Positions 34,305-41,908 of a stretch of 64,000 nt of DNA are shown here, piece by piece. The notes beneath the pieces were generated by a model that worked only from the letters and a program-made list of their open reading frames with translations, was not told the origin of the DNA and made no database searches. Source of the DNA: a virus. The translations under genes were made by a program, and so were the position numbers. The stretch is from positions 1 to 64,000 of IMG/VR virus record IMGVR_UViG_3300033145_002563. One strand, given 5' to 3'. The first letter of the stretch is position 1, and every line of letters starts with the position of its first letter.

Positions 34305-34334
34305 TTGTCTACCTCCTTTCACAATATTTAAATT

Positions 34335-34396
34335 GGGTTTCACTCGTATCATGGTTCACAACAGTCCAATGGGTTTCATCGTGCTCGTGGTTCACA
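34335..34396 (-). repeat. TIGR-like array A (2 units, period 36 bp)
   Basis: Two complete units (minus strand TGTGAACCA, 9-nt spacer, TGAAACCC, 10-nt spacer). Motif GGGTTTCA begins at 34335 and 34371 on the plus strand. Nine-nt spacers are TGATACGAG and CGAGCACGA; a 10-nt spacer is ATTGGACTGT. A degenerate motif TGTGAAAGG then leads into the SD of the 63-aa gene. See array C. Confidence 0.85.
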
Positions 34397-34404
34397 AAAT
34401 CACT

Positions 34405-35094
34405 TCAAACACTCGGCTGAATAAACCTTCCATCCTCTATCTGAGAAACAATCGGAGACACCACAAGATTGTACCTCTTAAGCAACTCTTCATACTTCGC
34501 CCGAATCTTGTCTCTCTCTTTCTTCACCTTCACCACAGCAGCTTTGAGCTTTTTTATCTGCTCATCTCTCTCATCAACCATTTTCTTTTGCTCATTAACT
34601 TCGTCCCGTAGAACCTTTTCTATCTCAGTTGGAATGTTAACTTTAGGCTTCTTCTCCTTTTTTGGTTTTGCATATATCCCTATAATCTTTTCTTTTTTCT
34701 CATAAGAATCATCAGGCTTCAATTTAGAAAAAACAGTATCTACTTTTAAAGGACCACATAACTTTCGGACCCTAGTCACAAAAGCCGGGCCGTAAATCAA
34801 AGCATACTTCTCATGAGCAGTAAAAGCTATTCTTTCATCATAGTAAGTTCCATACCTCAAATTGAAAAAGGTGGGCTCATGCTCAAGAAATACTTCAAAA
34901 GTCGTCTTCTCCCACTCTTTAAATTCTCTGAATCTATTGGTTCTTTCAAAATAAAACAACTTCAAGATTAGATCTCTCCGTCCCTTTAAAGCTTTCTTTC
35001 GGTCCTCACGACACTCAGATAGAATCTCATCAACACTCTTGCCATCATACTTGACCTTTAACTGGTCAAGCGCCGATCTGTTTTTTCTTACCAT
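34405..35094 (-). CDS. Coiled-coil protein of the TIGR-like cassette
   Basis: 229 aa, start ATG 35094 after AAAAAAGGAGG. N-terminal half helical and basic (LSECREDRKKALKGRRDLIL), middle with HEKYALIYGPAFVTRVRKL, C-terminal residues about 155-210 a coiled coil (VNEQKKMVDERDEQIKKLK). No domain recognised. It lies between arrays A and B. It may assist RNA processing or targeting, but this is inference from location alone. Confidence 0.55.
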   Translation of the reverse strand: MVRKNRSALDQLKVKYDGKSVDEILSECREDRKKALKGRRDLILKLFYFERTNRFREFKEWEKTTFEVFLEHEPTFFNLRYGTYYDERIAFTAHEKYALIYGPAFVTRVRKLCGPLKVDTVFSKLKPDDSYEKKEKIIGIYAKPKKEKKPKVNIPTEIEKVLRDEVNEQKKMVDERDEQIKKLKAAVVKVKKERDKIRAKYEELLKRYNLVVSPIVSQIEDGRFIQPSV

Positions 35095-35138
35095 TGTTCT
35101 TATCCTCCTTTTTTAGATTTTTTACACAAAACCATGTA

Positions 35139-35237
35139 GGGGTTCATTCATATTTTGGTTCACAAACAAATAGTAGATGGGTTTCATTCCGCTCCTGGTT
35201 CACATGACCGGCCTGGGTTTCATTCCTCCGTTGGCTC
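35139..35237 (-). repeat. TIGR-like array B (2 units plus a partial)
   Basis: GGGTTTCA-type motifs begin at 35139, 35179 and 35215; companion TGGTTCACA motifs at 35156 and 35196, with a degenerate one at 35232. Spacing between the first two units is 40 bp, the next 36. Minus-strand spacers include AAATATGAA, GGAGCGGAA, ATCTACTATT and AGGCCGGTCA. The array abuts the stop of the Tas-like gene. Confidence 0.85.
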
Positions 35238-36188
35238 TTAAAAATAATAAGGTTCAATTTTATTAGTATGTCCCTGAACAGCCATCGGATAAGGCTCTGT
35301 TAAAGGTTTTCCATCCAAAGTCCTCGCTACTTGCCAAAAGTGAGACTGAAACAACTTCACAGTTTCATTTCTAGCCATAGAAAGTTTATAACCATCCTTA
35401 GCCTTTGGATGAGTCTTATCTCTCGCCGCTCTTCTTTCATCATAATACTCCCTATACAAATGACCCTTCCCTTTTTGCTTGATAAACTGATTACCTATCT
35501 GGAAACAGCTAGCTCTACCTCTATTACTCCAATCACAAGCCACCCTCTTCCTCTTTTTTGGTTTCAAATAAAGCACGCCGGAACCATTCCCTTCGATATA
35601 CTTCTTCTTGCACTTCTTACAGAATAATTCCTTACCATTTTTTTCAAGATAGATCCGACACTTTGGACATGCAGGCACGTTGTGTAAACCTAAAAAATGC
35701 CACCAGCTGCTTATCATAGGAAAATCTCTCTCCTCTATCTTGAAATTAAGATTCCCCTCTCCTTTAGCTTTCTTCTTACAATCGACACAAACAAAAATAT
35801 TCCCATCTCCATTTTCTTTTGCCTCCTTTATAAGAATTCCTCTACACTTAGAGCAAATAGGAATACATTTATAATAGTAAAGAAGAATTTGTTTTGCTCC
35901 AATGTCGGGACCAATACCAGGAATCTTCTCCATATACTCAGTCCAAACCAACCAGTTTGACAATTCCTTTCTGATCTTTCTTGAAAGTCTACTCTTAATG
36001 TGTTCTAGGCCATGATATTTTCTCTTGCCCTGAACATAACCATTCAATATACTATCATACTTTGGATCAAGATCTGGATTTAATACTCGTAAACGATTCT
36101 TAGTTGAGACAATCAATTTATTCAAACCATCATAAGTTCTAGAAAGATATACCAAATTTCTAACAACATCCTTATTTACTTTTGTCAT
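35238..36188 (-). CDS. tas: Tas-like (IS110/Nop-related) protein, nuclease-less
   Basis: 316 aa. N-terminal coiled region (residues 1-80), helix-hairpin-helix IPGIGPDIGAKQILLY (89-104), then FPMISSWWHFLGLHN and SNRGRASCFQIGNQFIK, and KLFQSHFWQVAR. This order is that of the C-terminal half of IS110/IS116 transposases and related Nop-type RNA-binding proteins. Four CxxC pairs (112/115, 134/137, 174/177, 190/193) form two inserted zinc ribbons. No RuvC-DEDD or HNH catalytic domain is present. Family knowledge: TIGR-associated Tas proteins carry an IS110-like Nop domain with or without a nuclease. Arrays C and B flank it directly. Confidence 0.75.
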   Translation of the reverse strand: MTKVNKDVVRNLVYLSRTYDGLNKLIVSTKNRLRVLNPDLDPKYDSILNGYVQGKRKYHGLEHIKSRLSRKIRKELSNWLVWTEYMEKIPGIGPDIGAKQILLYYYKCIPICSKCRGILIKEAKENGDGNIFVCVDCKKKAKGEGNLNFKIEERDFPMISSWWHFLGLHNVPACPKCRIYLEKNGKELFCKKCKKKYIEGNGSGVLYLKPKKRKRVACDWSNRGRASCFQIGNQFIKQKGKGHLYREYYDERRAARDKTHPKAKDGYKLSMARNETVKLFQSHFWQVARTLDGKPLTEPYPMAVQGHTNKIEPYYF

Positions 36189-36215
36189 GGCTGCCTCCTT
36201 TCACACTTTAAGTAT

Positions 36216-36412
36216 GGGTTTCAATCGGATTATGGTTCACAACTTTTTAGTAGGTTTCATTAAAAAAATGGTTCGCACTAAGATTTTGGGTTTCAAAGTA
36301 CGTATGGTTCACAATCAGCTCTTAGATTTCAATACATCTTTGGTTCACATTACTTACATAGGTTTCACTGGTGTCGTGGTTCACGTCATAATCTTGGGTT
36401 TCAACCCCCCTC
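36216..36412 (-). repeat. TIGR-like array C (5 units plus a terminal half unit)
   Basis: GGGTTTCA-like motifs begin at 36216, 36252, 36288, 36324, 36360 and 36396: exact 36-bp spacing. TGGTTCACA-like motifs follow each at +17, except at the last. In the minus orientation each unit is TGTGAACCA-N9-TGAAACCY-N10. The 9-nt spacers are TAATCCGAT, TTTTTTTAA, TACGTACTT, AAGATGTAT and CGACACCAG. The 10-nt spacers are ACTAAAAAGT, AAAATCTTAG, AAGAGCTGAT, ATGTAAGTAA and AAGATTATGA. None repeats. Conserved motifs are invariant while spacers are not, so this is a designed dual-spacer array and not satellite DNA. Confidence 0.85.
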
Positions 36413-36434
36413 ATTTCAAGAGAGTTAATCATTT
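36413..36434. repeat. 22-bp direct repeat, right copy
   Basis: Exact copy of 34097-34118. Here it contains ATG AAT-like start context of the SbcC-N gene right after the stop of the 47-aa gene (TAA then ATG), so it is the original junction from which the cassette now separates the two genes. Confidence 0.9.
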
Positions 36435-36576
36435 ATTTTCCAATCGCTTCACAAACAGTCCAAAATGTTAGAGATTCTCCTTCAACTCGCAATTTTACCA
36501 GCCCCCAAGAGGTATCTTCAAGATAAACCCGAACACCTCCTTTCAGAATAAATACATATGGATAATTGTTAAACAT
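36433..36576 (-). CDS. Hypothetical 47-aa protein
   Basis: ATG 36576, TAA 36433. YVFILKGGVRVYLEDTSWGL, then VEGESLTFWTVCEAIGK. Its stop codon is directly followed by ATGATTAACTC, the duplicated start of the SbcC-N gene, suggesting it was originally next to that gene. SD-like TTAGGAGG is 13 nt upstream. Confidence 0.55.
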   Translation of the reverse strand: MFNNYPYVFILKGGVRVYLEDTSWGLVKLRVEGESLTFWTVCEAIGK

Positions 36577-36594
36577 AAAACTATTGAACGCCTC

Positions 36595-36750
36595 CTAATC
36601 ACCAGAAACTACAAAATCAAGCATTGTTTTCAAATCCGATTTACATACAGCTGCCACATGTTCTCCCGAAGTTGTATAAATCTGCCCTGCTGACACTACT
36701 ATGCTCAGCATCATTACCACAATAACCATACTAAATACTAACCGTCTCAT
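36595..36750 (-). CDS. Small secreted protein, 51 aa
   Basis: ATG 36750 after AAAGGAGGTATGAA. MRRLVFSMVIVVMMLSIVVS is a signal peptide (cleavage expected near VSA-GQ), leaving a mature part of about 30 residues. First gene after promoter P1. No family is recognised. Confidence 0.6.
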   Translation of the reverse strand: MRRLVFSMVIVVMMLSIVVSAGQIYTTSGEHVAAVCKSDLKTMLDFVVSGD

Positions 36751-36785
36751 TTCATACCTCCTTTCTCTTTATCCTCTACACTTAT

Positions 36786-36815
36786 ATTATACCCTATTTC
36801 TGAAATTTTTTACAA
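36786..36815 (-). promoter_or_regulatory. Promoter P1, sigma70-like with palindromic spacer
   Basis: On the minus strand -35 TTGTAA, 18-nt spacer, -10 TATAAT. The spacer contains ATTTCAGAAAT, a near-perfect palindrome (ATTTC-A-GAAAT). The same arrangement with nearly the same bases is found at 56075-56104 and 59226-59255. It serves the 51-aa gene and genes downstream. Confidence 0.75.
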
Positions 36816-36831
36816 AAAAATACCAAAAAAA

Positions 36832-37365
36832 TTAAAATATTTTCATATCCACAGGCTGCACCCAACCCAAAAAATCATCTAACAGACTGATTTCCTTAGA
36901 CATTCCCTCAGAAGGATCTCTCAAAAGAAAAGTCCCAATTCCCCTTCCTACATAAGATTCTAACCTGCTAAACACATCAGGAAAAGCTACCAAATGAGCA
37001 GGCCTACGATTAGCTTTGAATATCAACAAAGGTCTCCTACCAACACTCCTCGCATCTTCTACCACCTGATCCCACCAAGTAAGAATGGAGGATTTCCCTG
37101 TTAGTATATTATCAAAAGGAATCTCTTTGTAAAACTTACACTCAATACAAAACCTTTCAATAAGGAATTCTCCTTTCGGATCAACAGCCATGATGTCCCC
37201 TGCCATCTTAGATCCCTTCCCTTTTGTTTGAGTAAATTGAGCCCCGCTACTAGCAGTCCTCCAGAAGATAGCAGGCTTCCTCTTTCCTGTAACCCAGTTT
37301 GTAAGAGTATAACAAATCTCAATTTCGAAGGAACTACCCTTGTTTTTCCCTGCTCCTGGTTTCAC
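36832..37365 (-). CDS. PD-(D/E)xK-type nuclease, possible Holliday junction resolvase
   Basis: 177 aa. GSSFEIEICYTLTNW, FWRTASSG, KMAGDIMAVDP and LIERFCIECKFYK give the E..GD..ECK pattern of the PD-(D/E)xK fold, typical of phage resolvases/endonucleases near recombination genes. ATG overlaps the upstream gene by 4 nt. Stop is at the edge of P1. Confidence 0.7.
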   Translation of the reverse strand: MKPGAGKNKGSSFEIEICYTLTNWVTGKRKPAIFWRTASSGAQFTQTKGKGSKMAGDIMAVDPKGEFLIERFCIECKFYKEIPFDNILTGKSSILTWWDQVVEDARSVGRRPLLIFKANRRPAHLVAFPDVFSRLESYVGRGIGTFLLRDPSEGMSKEISLLDDFLGWVQPVDMKIF

Positions 37366-37841
37366 TCTTTCCCTTCCAAAAAAGGTAACTCAAAATCCTT
37401 CTTAGTTACCTTCAATGGCATTATTCCATAAGTAACCTCTTGCCTAGTTTTAGCATCTAAAGCGCAAGAACTTTTATCTTTCATATAAAGAATATGGGCT
37501 TTAAACAACTCAACATATACTTCATTGAAAAAAATCCAATCTTTCTTATCATCAGAATTAACAAATAAAACGGACACCCTAGAGTCCTTATAACACCAAT
37601 TAGTTTTTTCATACATGTTCGAAGCACTTTCTGGAAGAAAATCTATCATACCCCCATCACTCATCTCCCTAAAATTATCAACAAAAGGGAAACCTACTTT
37701 AAAAGTTTCTCCAGAAATAAGAAGAGTGGTTGAATCTTTTACTGCCTCTTTTCTCACTATCCAATGGCCGTTGCTTACCCAATTTTCCGACATTCTTCCA
37801 TACCTGTTAGGAAAATGTTTCTTCTTCAGTTTATATAGCAT
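37362..37841 (-). CDS. Hypothetical protein
   Basis: 159 aa with Trp-rich segments (ENWVSNGHWIVRKEAV, KKDWIFFNEVYVELF). Found between the 5' exonuclease and the resolvase-like nuclease in the recombination block. No domain recognised. Confidence 0.6.
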   Translation of the reverse strand: MLYKLKKKHFPNRYGRMSENWVSNGHWIVRKEAVKDSTTLLISGETFKVGFPFVDNFREMSDGGMIDFLPESASNMYEKTNWCYKDSRVSVLFVNSDDKKDWIFFNEVYVELFKAHILYMKDKSSCALDAKTRQEVTYGIMPLKVTKKDFELPFLEGKE

Positions 37842-37862
37842 TATTGCCTCCTAGGTTTCTAT

Positions 37863-38729
37863 TTATTTTAAATCAAACCTCTCTTTCCACCCATTCAATC
37901 TATCTTTTGCAAGGAAAGACCGAAAACCATACTCTTCACAGATGTCAACAAACTTATTAAACAAAAAGTTTTCATTTTCCTGTAACTCAAATTTTTTCGT
38001 GCCTGGGAGAGGAAGCTCTACAAACCAGCGAGTTTCTTCAATCAAACCTCCGGCCCCTTCAGCATCCATAATTCTATCGTAGATTACTCCTTTAGACAGT
38101 TTGCCAGTAATAAACTTAACGGCGGTTTTCTCACCAACACCAGGAACCCCAGGAACATTATCCCCATTACAACCAGCAATACTTTTTACAGCAGTCCATT
38201 GAAAAGGATCAATTCCCCACTCCTTTCTGAAATCTGTGGCTGTAATCTGCTTTTTAGTAATTGGATTGTAAAGCGCACAATAGTTAAGACCAGTATCCAA
38301 AAGTTGTAACAAATCATTGTCAGAAGAAACTATAACAAAGTCTCCTGGATTATTCATAACAATTGAGGCGATGAGATCATCAGCTTCGCAGCCAGTTTGA
38401 ATATAGTTATTTTTGAATCCCAACTTTGGTAATACACACTGTCTCAGATCCGAAAACTGCTTGAAAGCAATACGATCATCTTCTCTATCTTCATCAGTTT
38501 TTTCCTCTCTCCTAGATGATTTGTAATTGGGATTTCGCTGCCGTCTATAAGACTTTCGCGAGTCCCAACAAAAAACAAACTTGTTAGTTTTGAATCTTCC
38601 TGCCAAAGCATATAATTGATTCAGAAAACCAAAGATGATAGCAGTTGGCTTCTCCTCAAAATTCAAACCACCAAAAGCAAACCGAAACATATAACAAACA
38701 AAATTTGAATCAATTATTAGAATCATCAT
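37863..38729 (-). CDS. 5'-3' exonuclease (PolA-N/FEN family)
   Basis: 288 aa, standalone. IDSNFVCYMFRFAF, FVFCWDSRKSYRRQRNPNYK, GCEADDLIASIV, VIVSSDNDLLQLL and NVPGVPGVGEKTAVKFI (helix-3-turn). These are the metal-binding acidic residues and H3TH of FEN-type RNase H/flap nucleases. Removes RNA primers and 5' flaps. ATG overlaps the upstream gene. Confidence 0.9.
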   Translation of the reverse strand: MMILIIDSNFVCYMFRFAFGGLNFEEKPTAIIFGFLNQLYALAGRFKTNKFVFCWDSRKSYRRQRNPNYKSSRREEKTDEDREDDRIAFKQFSDLRQCVLPKLGFKNNYIQTGCEADDLIASIVMNNPGDFVIVSSDNDLLQLLDTGLNYCALYNPITKKQITATDFRKEWGIDPFQWTAVKSIAGCNGDNVPGVPGVGEKTAVKFITGKLSKGVIYDRIMDAEGAGGLIEETRWFVELPLPGTKKFELQENENFLFNKFVDICEEYGFRSFLAKDRLNGWKERFDLK

Positions 38730-39103
38730 TTATTAATGAATATACGATCCAGTCTCTCTTCGACAGCAATATAAACCTTCTGAAACATTGTAGGCAAATT
38801 TTCAAATCCTGGTGTAAACCAAACAATAGATATTTTCGGCTCTTTACCTTTATCAAACGCAGTAATATCTCCCTTGCCACACTTATCAGCTTTCCAAAGA
38901 AAAAGCTCATGCGCTTCTCTAAAAGCTATAAGAATTTCTGATCCTTTTTTCCTGTCTTTTTCTGGGTTTAGTTCTTCCAATAATTTAGTAAATTCCGGTT
39001 CATTAAACCACAACTTAATGTGGCTGTGAGATGATAACATCTTCTCCTCACCAAGCAATTCTTTTACATAATCATAATCAAAATCTTTTGTTTTTACTTT
39101 CAC
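38726..39103 (-). CDS. Hypothetical protein
   Basis: 125 aa. Contains LWFNEPEFTKLLEELNPEK, SEILIAFREAHELFLWKADKCGKG and ISIVWFTPGFENL. It sits between recA-like and 5' exonuclease genes, with 4-nt overlap downstream. No domain recognised. Confidence 0.6.
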   Translation of the reverse strand: MKVKTKDFDYDYVKELLGEEKMLSSHSHIKLWFNEPEFTKLLEELNPEKDRKKGSEILIAFREAHELFLWKADKCGKGDITAFDKGKEPKISIVWFTPGFENLPTMFQKVYIAVEERLDRIFINK

Positions 39104-39112
39104 TTGTTCTCC

Positions 39113-40162
39113 TCAAAATCTTACTTTCGGCTTCCGATCAACTTTGAATTTCTCCTCCACTCGTTCCCACAAATCAATAACCTTTTCCCTGAGAGCTCCC
39201 TCTAAGTTGTTTTTCTCAATAAAATGGGTGGCAGTTTCTATTCTTCCATACTCCGCATCAACACAATCGTACTTAGTACTCTTAGTCATATCTTTCAGAT
39301 AACAAAGATTTCCTCGGATATCGTCTACACCAACACCGAAAACAATGTAGATAGTAGCCTCTCGGTAAGGATCATCGATAATGGATTTCTTTATGTAGCA
39401 AGTACTTTTGACTCCTATTATCTTCTTAACTTTTTTTCCTTCAAAAGTAGTTTCCCGTTCAATCATAGAACCTGACCAAATAGGAGCCACCCTTATCCTC
39501 AAAGAAGAGTAGAAAGGAATACTTTTTCCTCCGGGAGTCACTTCTCCAGAATCCCCTTCACGAACTTGATTTGTACAAGCAATAAGCCAATTGTTGTTCC
39601 TTATAATACGACAAGTCTTCCGAAGGCCCTCAGAAAATTCCTTCGCTCGTCGCATTCCCATCTTATCAGTCTTCTCTAACTCGAGTTTTGTAGACAAAGC
39701 AGCCAGAGAATCACAACCTACAACATGGATTAATCCTTCTTCTTCTGAGGGCTCCCAAGACCATATTTCATCAAACACCTCAGTAACAGTATCAGGTCTG
39801 GCATAATCTTCCTTACTCAAAGCCATACCGTAGATTCTAGCATACTCCTGATCAAGCCGAGCCTCAGGATCAAGAAACCGAGCCCTGCCCCCTTTCGCCT
39901 GGACGGAGGCGCAAATTTCAGATAAGATCGCTGTTTTGCCTGCCCCGGAGGGACCAAATATTTCAACTATGATCCCTCCAGGAATGCCCCCTCCACGTTT
40001 TCTACCACCAAACACTGCAAGATCCAACAAAGTAGAGCCTGTAGAAACAACCTTACTAGCATCTACTTCATGAGGTTTTAGAAGCTCAGGATTCTCAATC
40101 GCTTCCTTCACTCCTTCGGCGAGTTCTTCTGTAGATTTTTCCTTCCTTTTCATCATCTTCAC
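39113..40162 (-). CDS. RecA/UvsX-like recombinase
   Basis: 349 aa. Walker A EIFGPSGAGKTAILSEI, Walker B-like HVVGCDSLAALS, and L2-like region TNQVREGDSGEVTPGGKSIPFYSS. Drives homologous pairing. ATG overlaps the ssb gene by ATGA. Together with ssb, the 41349 UvsY-like gene and SbcCD it forms a full phage recombination set. Confidence 0.9.
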   Translation of the reverse strand: MKMMKRKEKSTEELAEGVKEAIENPELLKPHEVDASKVVSTGSTLLDLAVFGGRKRGGGIPGGIIVEIFGPSGAGKTAILSEICASVQAKGGRARFLDPEARLDQEYARIYGMALSKEDYARPDTVTEVFDEIWSWEPSEEEGLIHVVGCDSLAALSTKLELEKTDKMGMRRAKEFSEGLRKTCRIIRNNNWLIACTNQVREGDSGEVTPGGKSIPFYSSLRIRVAPIWSGSMIERETTFEGKKVKKIIGVKSTCYIKKSIIDDPYREATIYIVFGVGVDDIRGNLCYLKDMTKSTKYDCVDAEYGRIETATHFIEKNNLEGALREKVIDLWERVEEKFKVDRKPKVRF

Positions 40163-41139
40163 TTACGTTTCAATCTCCTCTGCTCTCTCTTTTTCTTCTT
40201 ATCCTCCTCGATCTCATCAGCTCTACGAGCACAGTCATCCCAAATGTCACAAGGGTCACATTGATCCAACCGATCAGTATCTATCCCAAACTCTCCCCCT
40301 GCAGGGCAGGAATCCATCTCTACAGACTCTTTTTTCCTCGGCTCTTCCTGGACCTCGGGCTTCTCCTCTTCCTGAGTTTTCTCAGAGTCACGAGTTCCAA
40401 AAGAACCATAGTAAACGTCACGCAATTCATCATAAGTAGGAATATGAATCAATTCATCTAAACAGCACGCTCCATCAAGAAGCTCATCAGAGATTTTGTA
40501 ATCCCTATCCAAAAATTTATGGCCCAGATACTCAGTACTAGTCTGTCCAGAACCCTTCCTCTCAAAACAAATCTGCTTCCCATCGTCGGGATCAGCAAAG
40601 GGAACAAAGCCCCCAGATTTAGGTTGCTTCGCCAATGGGGTTAGATACCTCTCCATAAACCAATGAGCCACATTCCAGACCTGGATCCCTTTACTCTCCT
40701 CTTTATCAGAATCGTAACAAACGATGTTATAGATTACTCTTCTCTTTGGACTCAAAGACTTGACCAGATCCTCATCAAAATCATCTGCTCGACGAAGTTC
40801 CCTTTGATGTTCACAAATAGGACACGGATCACCATAGTTTCGACCTGGACAAACAAACTGATCTTCATTAACCCCTACTCCTTGATGGACCCAAATATCG
40901 AGCAAGTAGCTAAACTCACCCTCTTCCACTTTAGGATTGTTTGCCCCAGCAATGTAAGGAATAATATCAATCTGATGTTCACCCTCACCACAAGACCAAA
41001 ACGAGACATCCTCCAAATCCTCTCTAAAGAAAGAACCAAATCGTCCTGAGTCCTCCCTCCTATCGTGAGATTCCTGAGTTCTGTTTTTCAACTGTTTCGC
41101 CATCTTCTTTCGATCATACTTCGTTCTTGTCTTAACCAT
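40159..41139 (-). CDS. gp32-like single-stranded DNA-binding protein
   Basis: 326 aa. N-terminal basic segment, core with HQIDIIPYIA and zinc motif CPGRNYGDPCPICEH, then RRVIYNIVCYDSDKEES and an acidic C-terminal tail (SEKTQEEEKPEVQEE). This is the T4 gp32-like plan. A second Cys cluster DQCDPCDIWDDC occurs near the C-terminus. SD AAGGAGGACAG precedes ATG; leader is G/T-rich. Confidence 0.8.
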   Translation of the reverse strand: MVKTRTKYDRKKMAKQLKNRTQESHDRREDSGRFGSFFREDLEDVSFWSCGEGEHQIDIIPYIAGANNPKVEEGEFSYLLDIWVHQGVGVNEDQFVCPGRNYGDPCPICEHQRELRRADDFDEDLVKSLSPKRRVIYNIVCYDSDKEESKGIQVWNVAHWFMERYLTPLAKQPKSGGFVPFADPDDGKQICFERKGSGQTSTEYLGHKFLDRDYKISDELLDGACCLDELIHIPTYDELRDVYYGSFGTRDSEKTQEEEKPEVQEEPRKKESVEMDSCPAGGEFGIDTDRLDQCDPCDIWDDCARRADEIEEDKKKKREQRRLKRK

Positions 41140-41196
41140 TTTGCTGTCCTCCTTTTTTAGTTGTAATTTTTAACCAAACCATACCACACCAAACCT
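41140..41196 (-). promoter_or_regulatory. G/T-rich 5' leader of ssb gene
   Basis: The minus strand between the 50-aa gene stop and the ssb ATG reads GGTTTGGTGTGGTATGGTTT then GGTT, with five GG runs. A similar G/T-rich patch could be an autoregulatory site for SSB (as in T4 gp32, which binds its own leader), or could form a two-tetrad G-quadruplex. Inference only. Confidence 0.35.
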
Positions 41197-41348
41197 TAAC
41201 CTCTGTCCTCCTTTCTACTAAAAAATTTCTTTGCTTGAAAGTAGCTATAGAAAATACTAAAAGATACTATCCGAAACAAAAGATACAGCCCCAGCACAAC
41301 TCCAAAGAAAACCAAAATCAATACCAACAATTCTTTTGTCGCTTCCAC
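41196..41348 (-). CDS. Small membrane protein, 50 aa
   Basis: GTG 41348, immediately after the TAG of the upstream gene, to TAA 41196. EATKELLVLILVFFGVVLGL is a transmembrane helix followed by a basic tail (KKFFSRKEDRG). No family recognised. Confidence 0.55.
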   Translation of the reverse strand: MEATKELLVLILVFFGVVLGLYLLFRIVSFSIFYSYFQAKKFFSRKEDRG

Positions 41349-41855
41349 CTACTTTTTTCTCCTCCTCCCTTTTAGTCTTTTATTCCCTTGTAACTTTTCA
41401 AGATGTTCTTTCTTAACTTCGTCACCAAGTTTCTCTTTCGCTTCTCCTGAAACTCGCAGTTCAGCAAAATAACCCCCCAACCATAACTTAACCAAACTCT
41501 CAAGCATAGATCTTCTATGTTCAAAAGCATCTTTTGCTGCACCCAGAACCATTGCATTCTTTTTAGCTTTCAAATACCGATCATAAGCCTCACGAAACTT
41601 CGGATGCTTTAATACATACTCAGAAATAGACCCTTCTGTTACTTTCACCCCCTCACCCAGCAAGTCAGGAGAGGCTCTAACCTCGCTCGACAATTCTGCT
41701 CTTACCAAATCAAGTTGATCCTTTCTCCCATCCCTCTCATCAGTAGCACAAGCATACTTCTCCGACCACTCCAAATACAAAGCAGCATGATGCTCACACT
41801 CAACTGCAAGATCAAACTTGTCAATCGAAACATCCTCCCCATAATTACTACTCAC
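41349..41855 (-). CDS. UvsY-like recombination mediator (putative)
   Basis: 168 aa, GTG start after AGGAGGTGAATAGAG. Helical: YLEWSEKYACATDERDGRKD, GVKVTEGSISEYVLKHP, AFEHRRSMLESLVKLW, Lys/Arg tail. The KVTE and R-x-x-L-x-x-L-x-x-L pattern and its place beside ssb and recA match the UvsY-like proteins of phages. Confirm by profile search. Confidence 0.55.
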   Translation of the reverse strand: MSSNYGEDVSIDKFDLAVECEHHAALYLEWSEKYACATDERDGRKDQLDLVRAELSSEVRASPDLLGEGVKVTEGSISEYVLKHPKFREAYDRYLKAKKNAMVLGAAKDAFEHRRSMLESLVKLWLGGYFAELRVSGEAKEKLGDEVKKEHLEKLQGNKRLKGRRRKK

Positions 41856-41908
41856 CTCTATTCACCTCCTTTCTCAACTTCAGTTTCCTAACCTCACTAT
41901 ACCACACT

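Noticed and set aside
34335-36412. Reading the 36-bp arrays as a CRISPR array
   Set aside because: Each 36-bp unit contains two short, different conserved motifs (8-9 bp) with 9- and 10-nt spacers. CRISPR repeats are longer and spacers about 30 nt; no Cas gene is nearby.
36187-36471. Plus-strand protein with a periodic GFxxxMVH motif (36187-36471, also 34333-34611)
   Set aside because: The period is a multiple of three, so the array translates into a repeat peptide, but conservation includes third codon positions and spacers are random. No SD or downstream gene. It is a by-product of the array.
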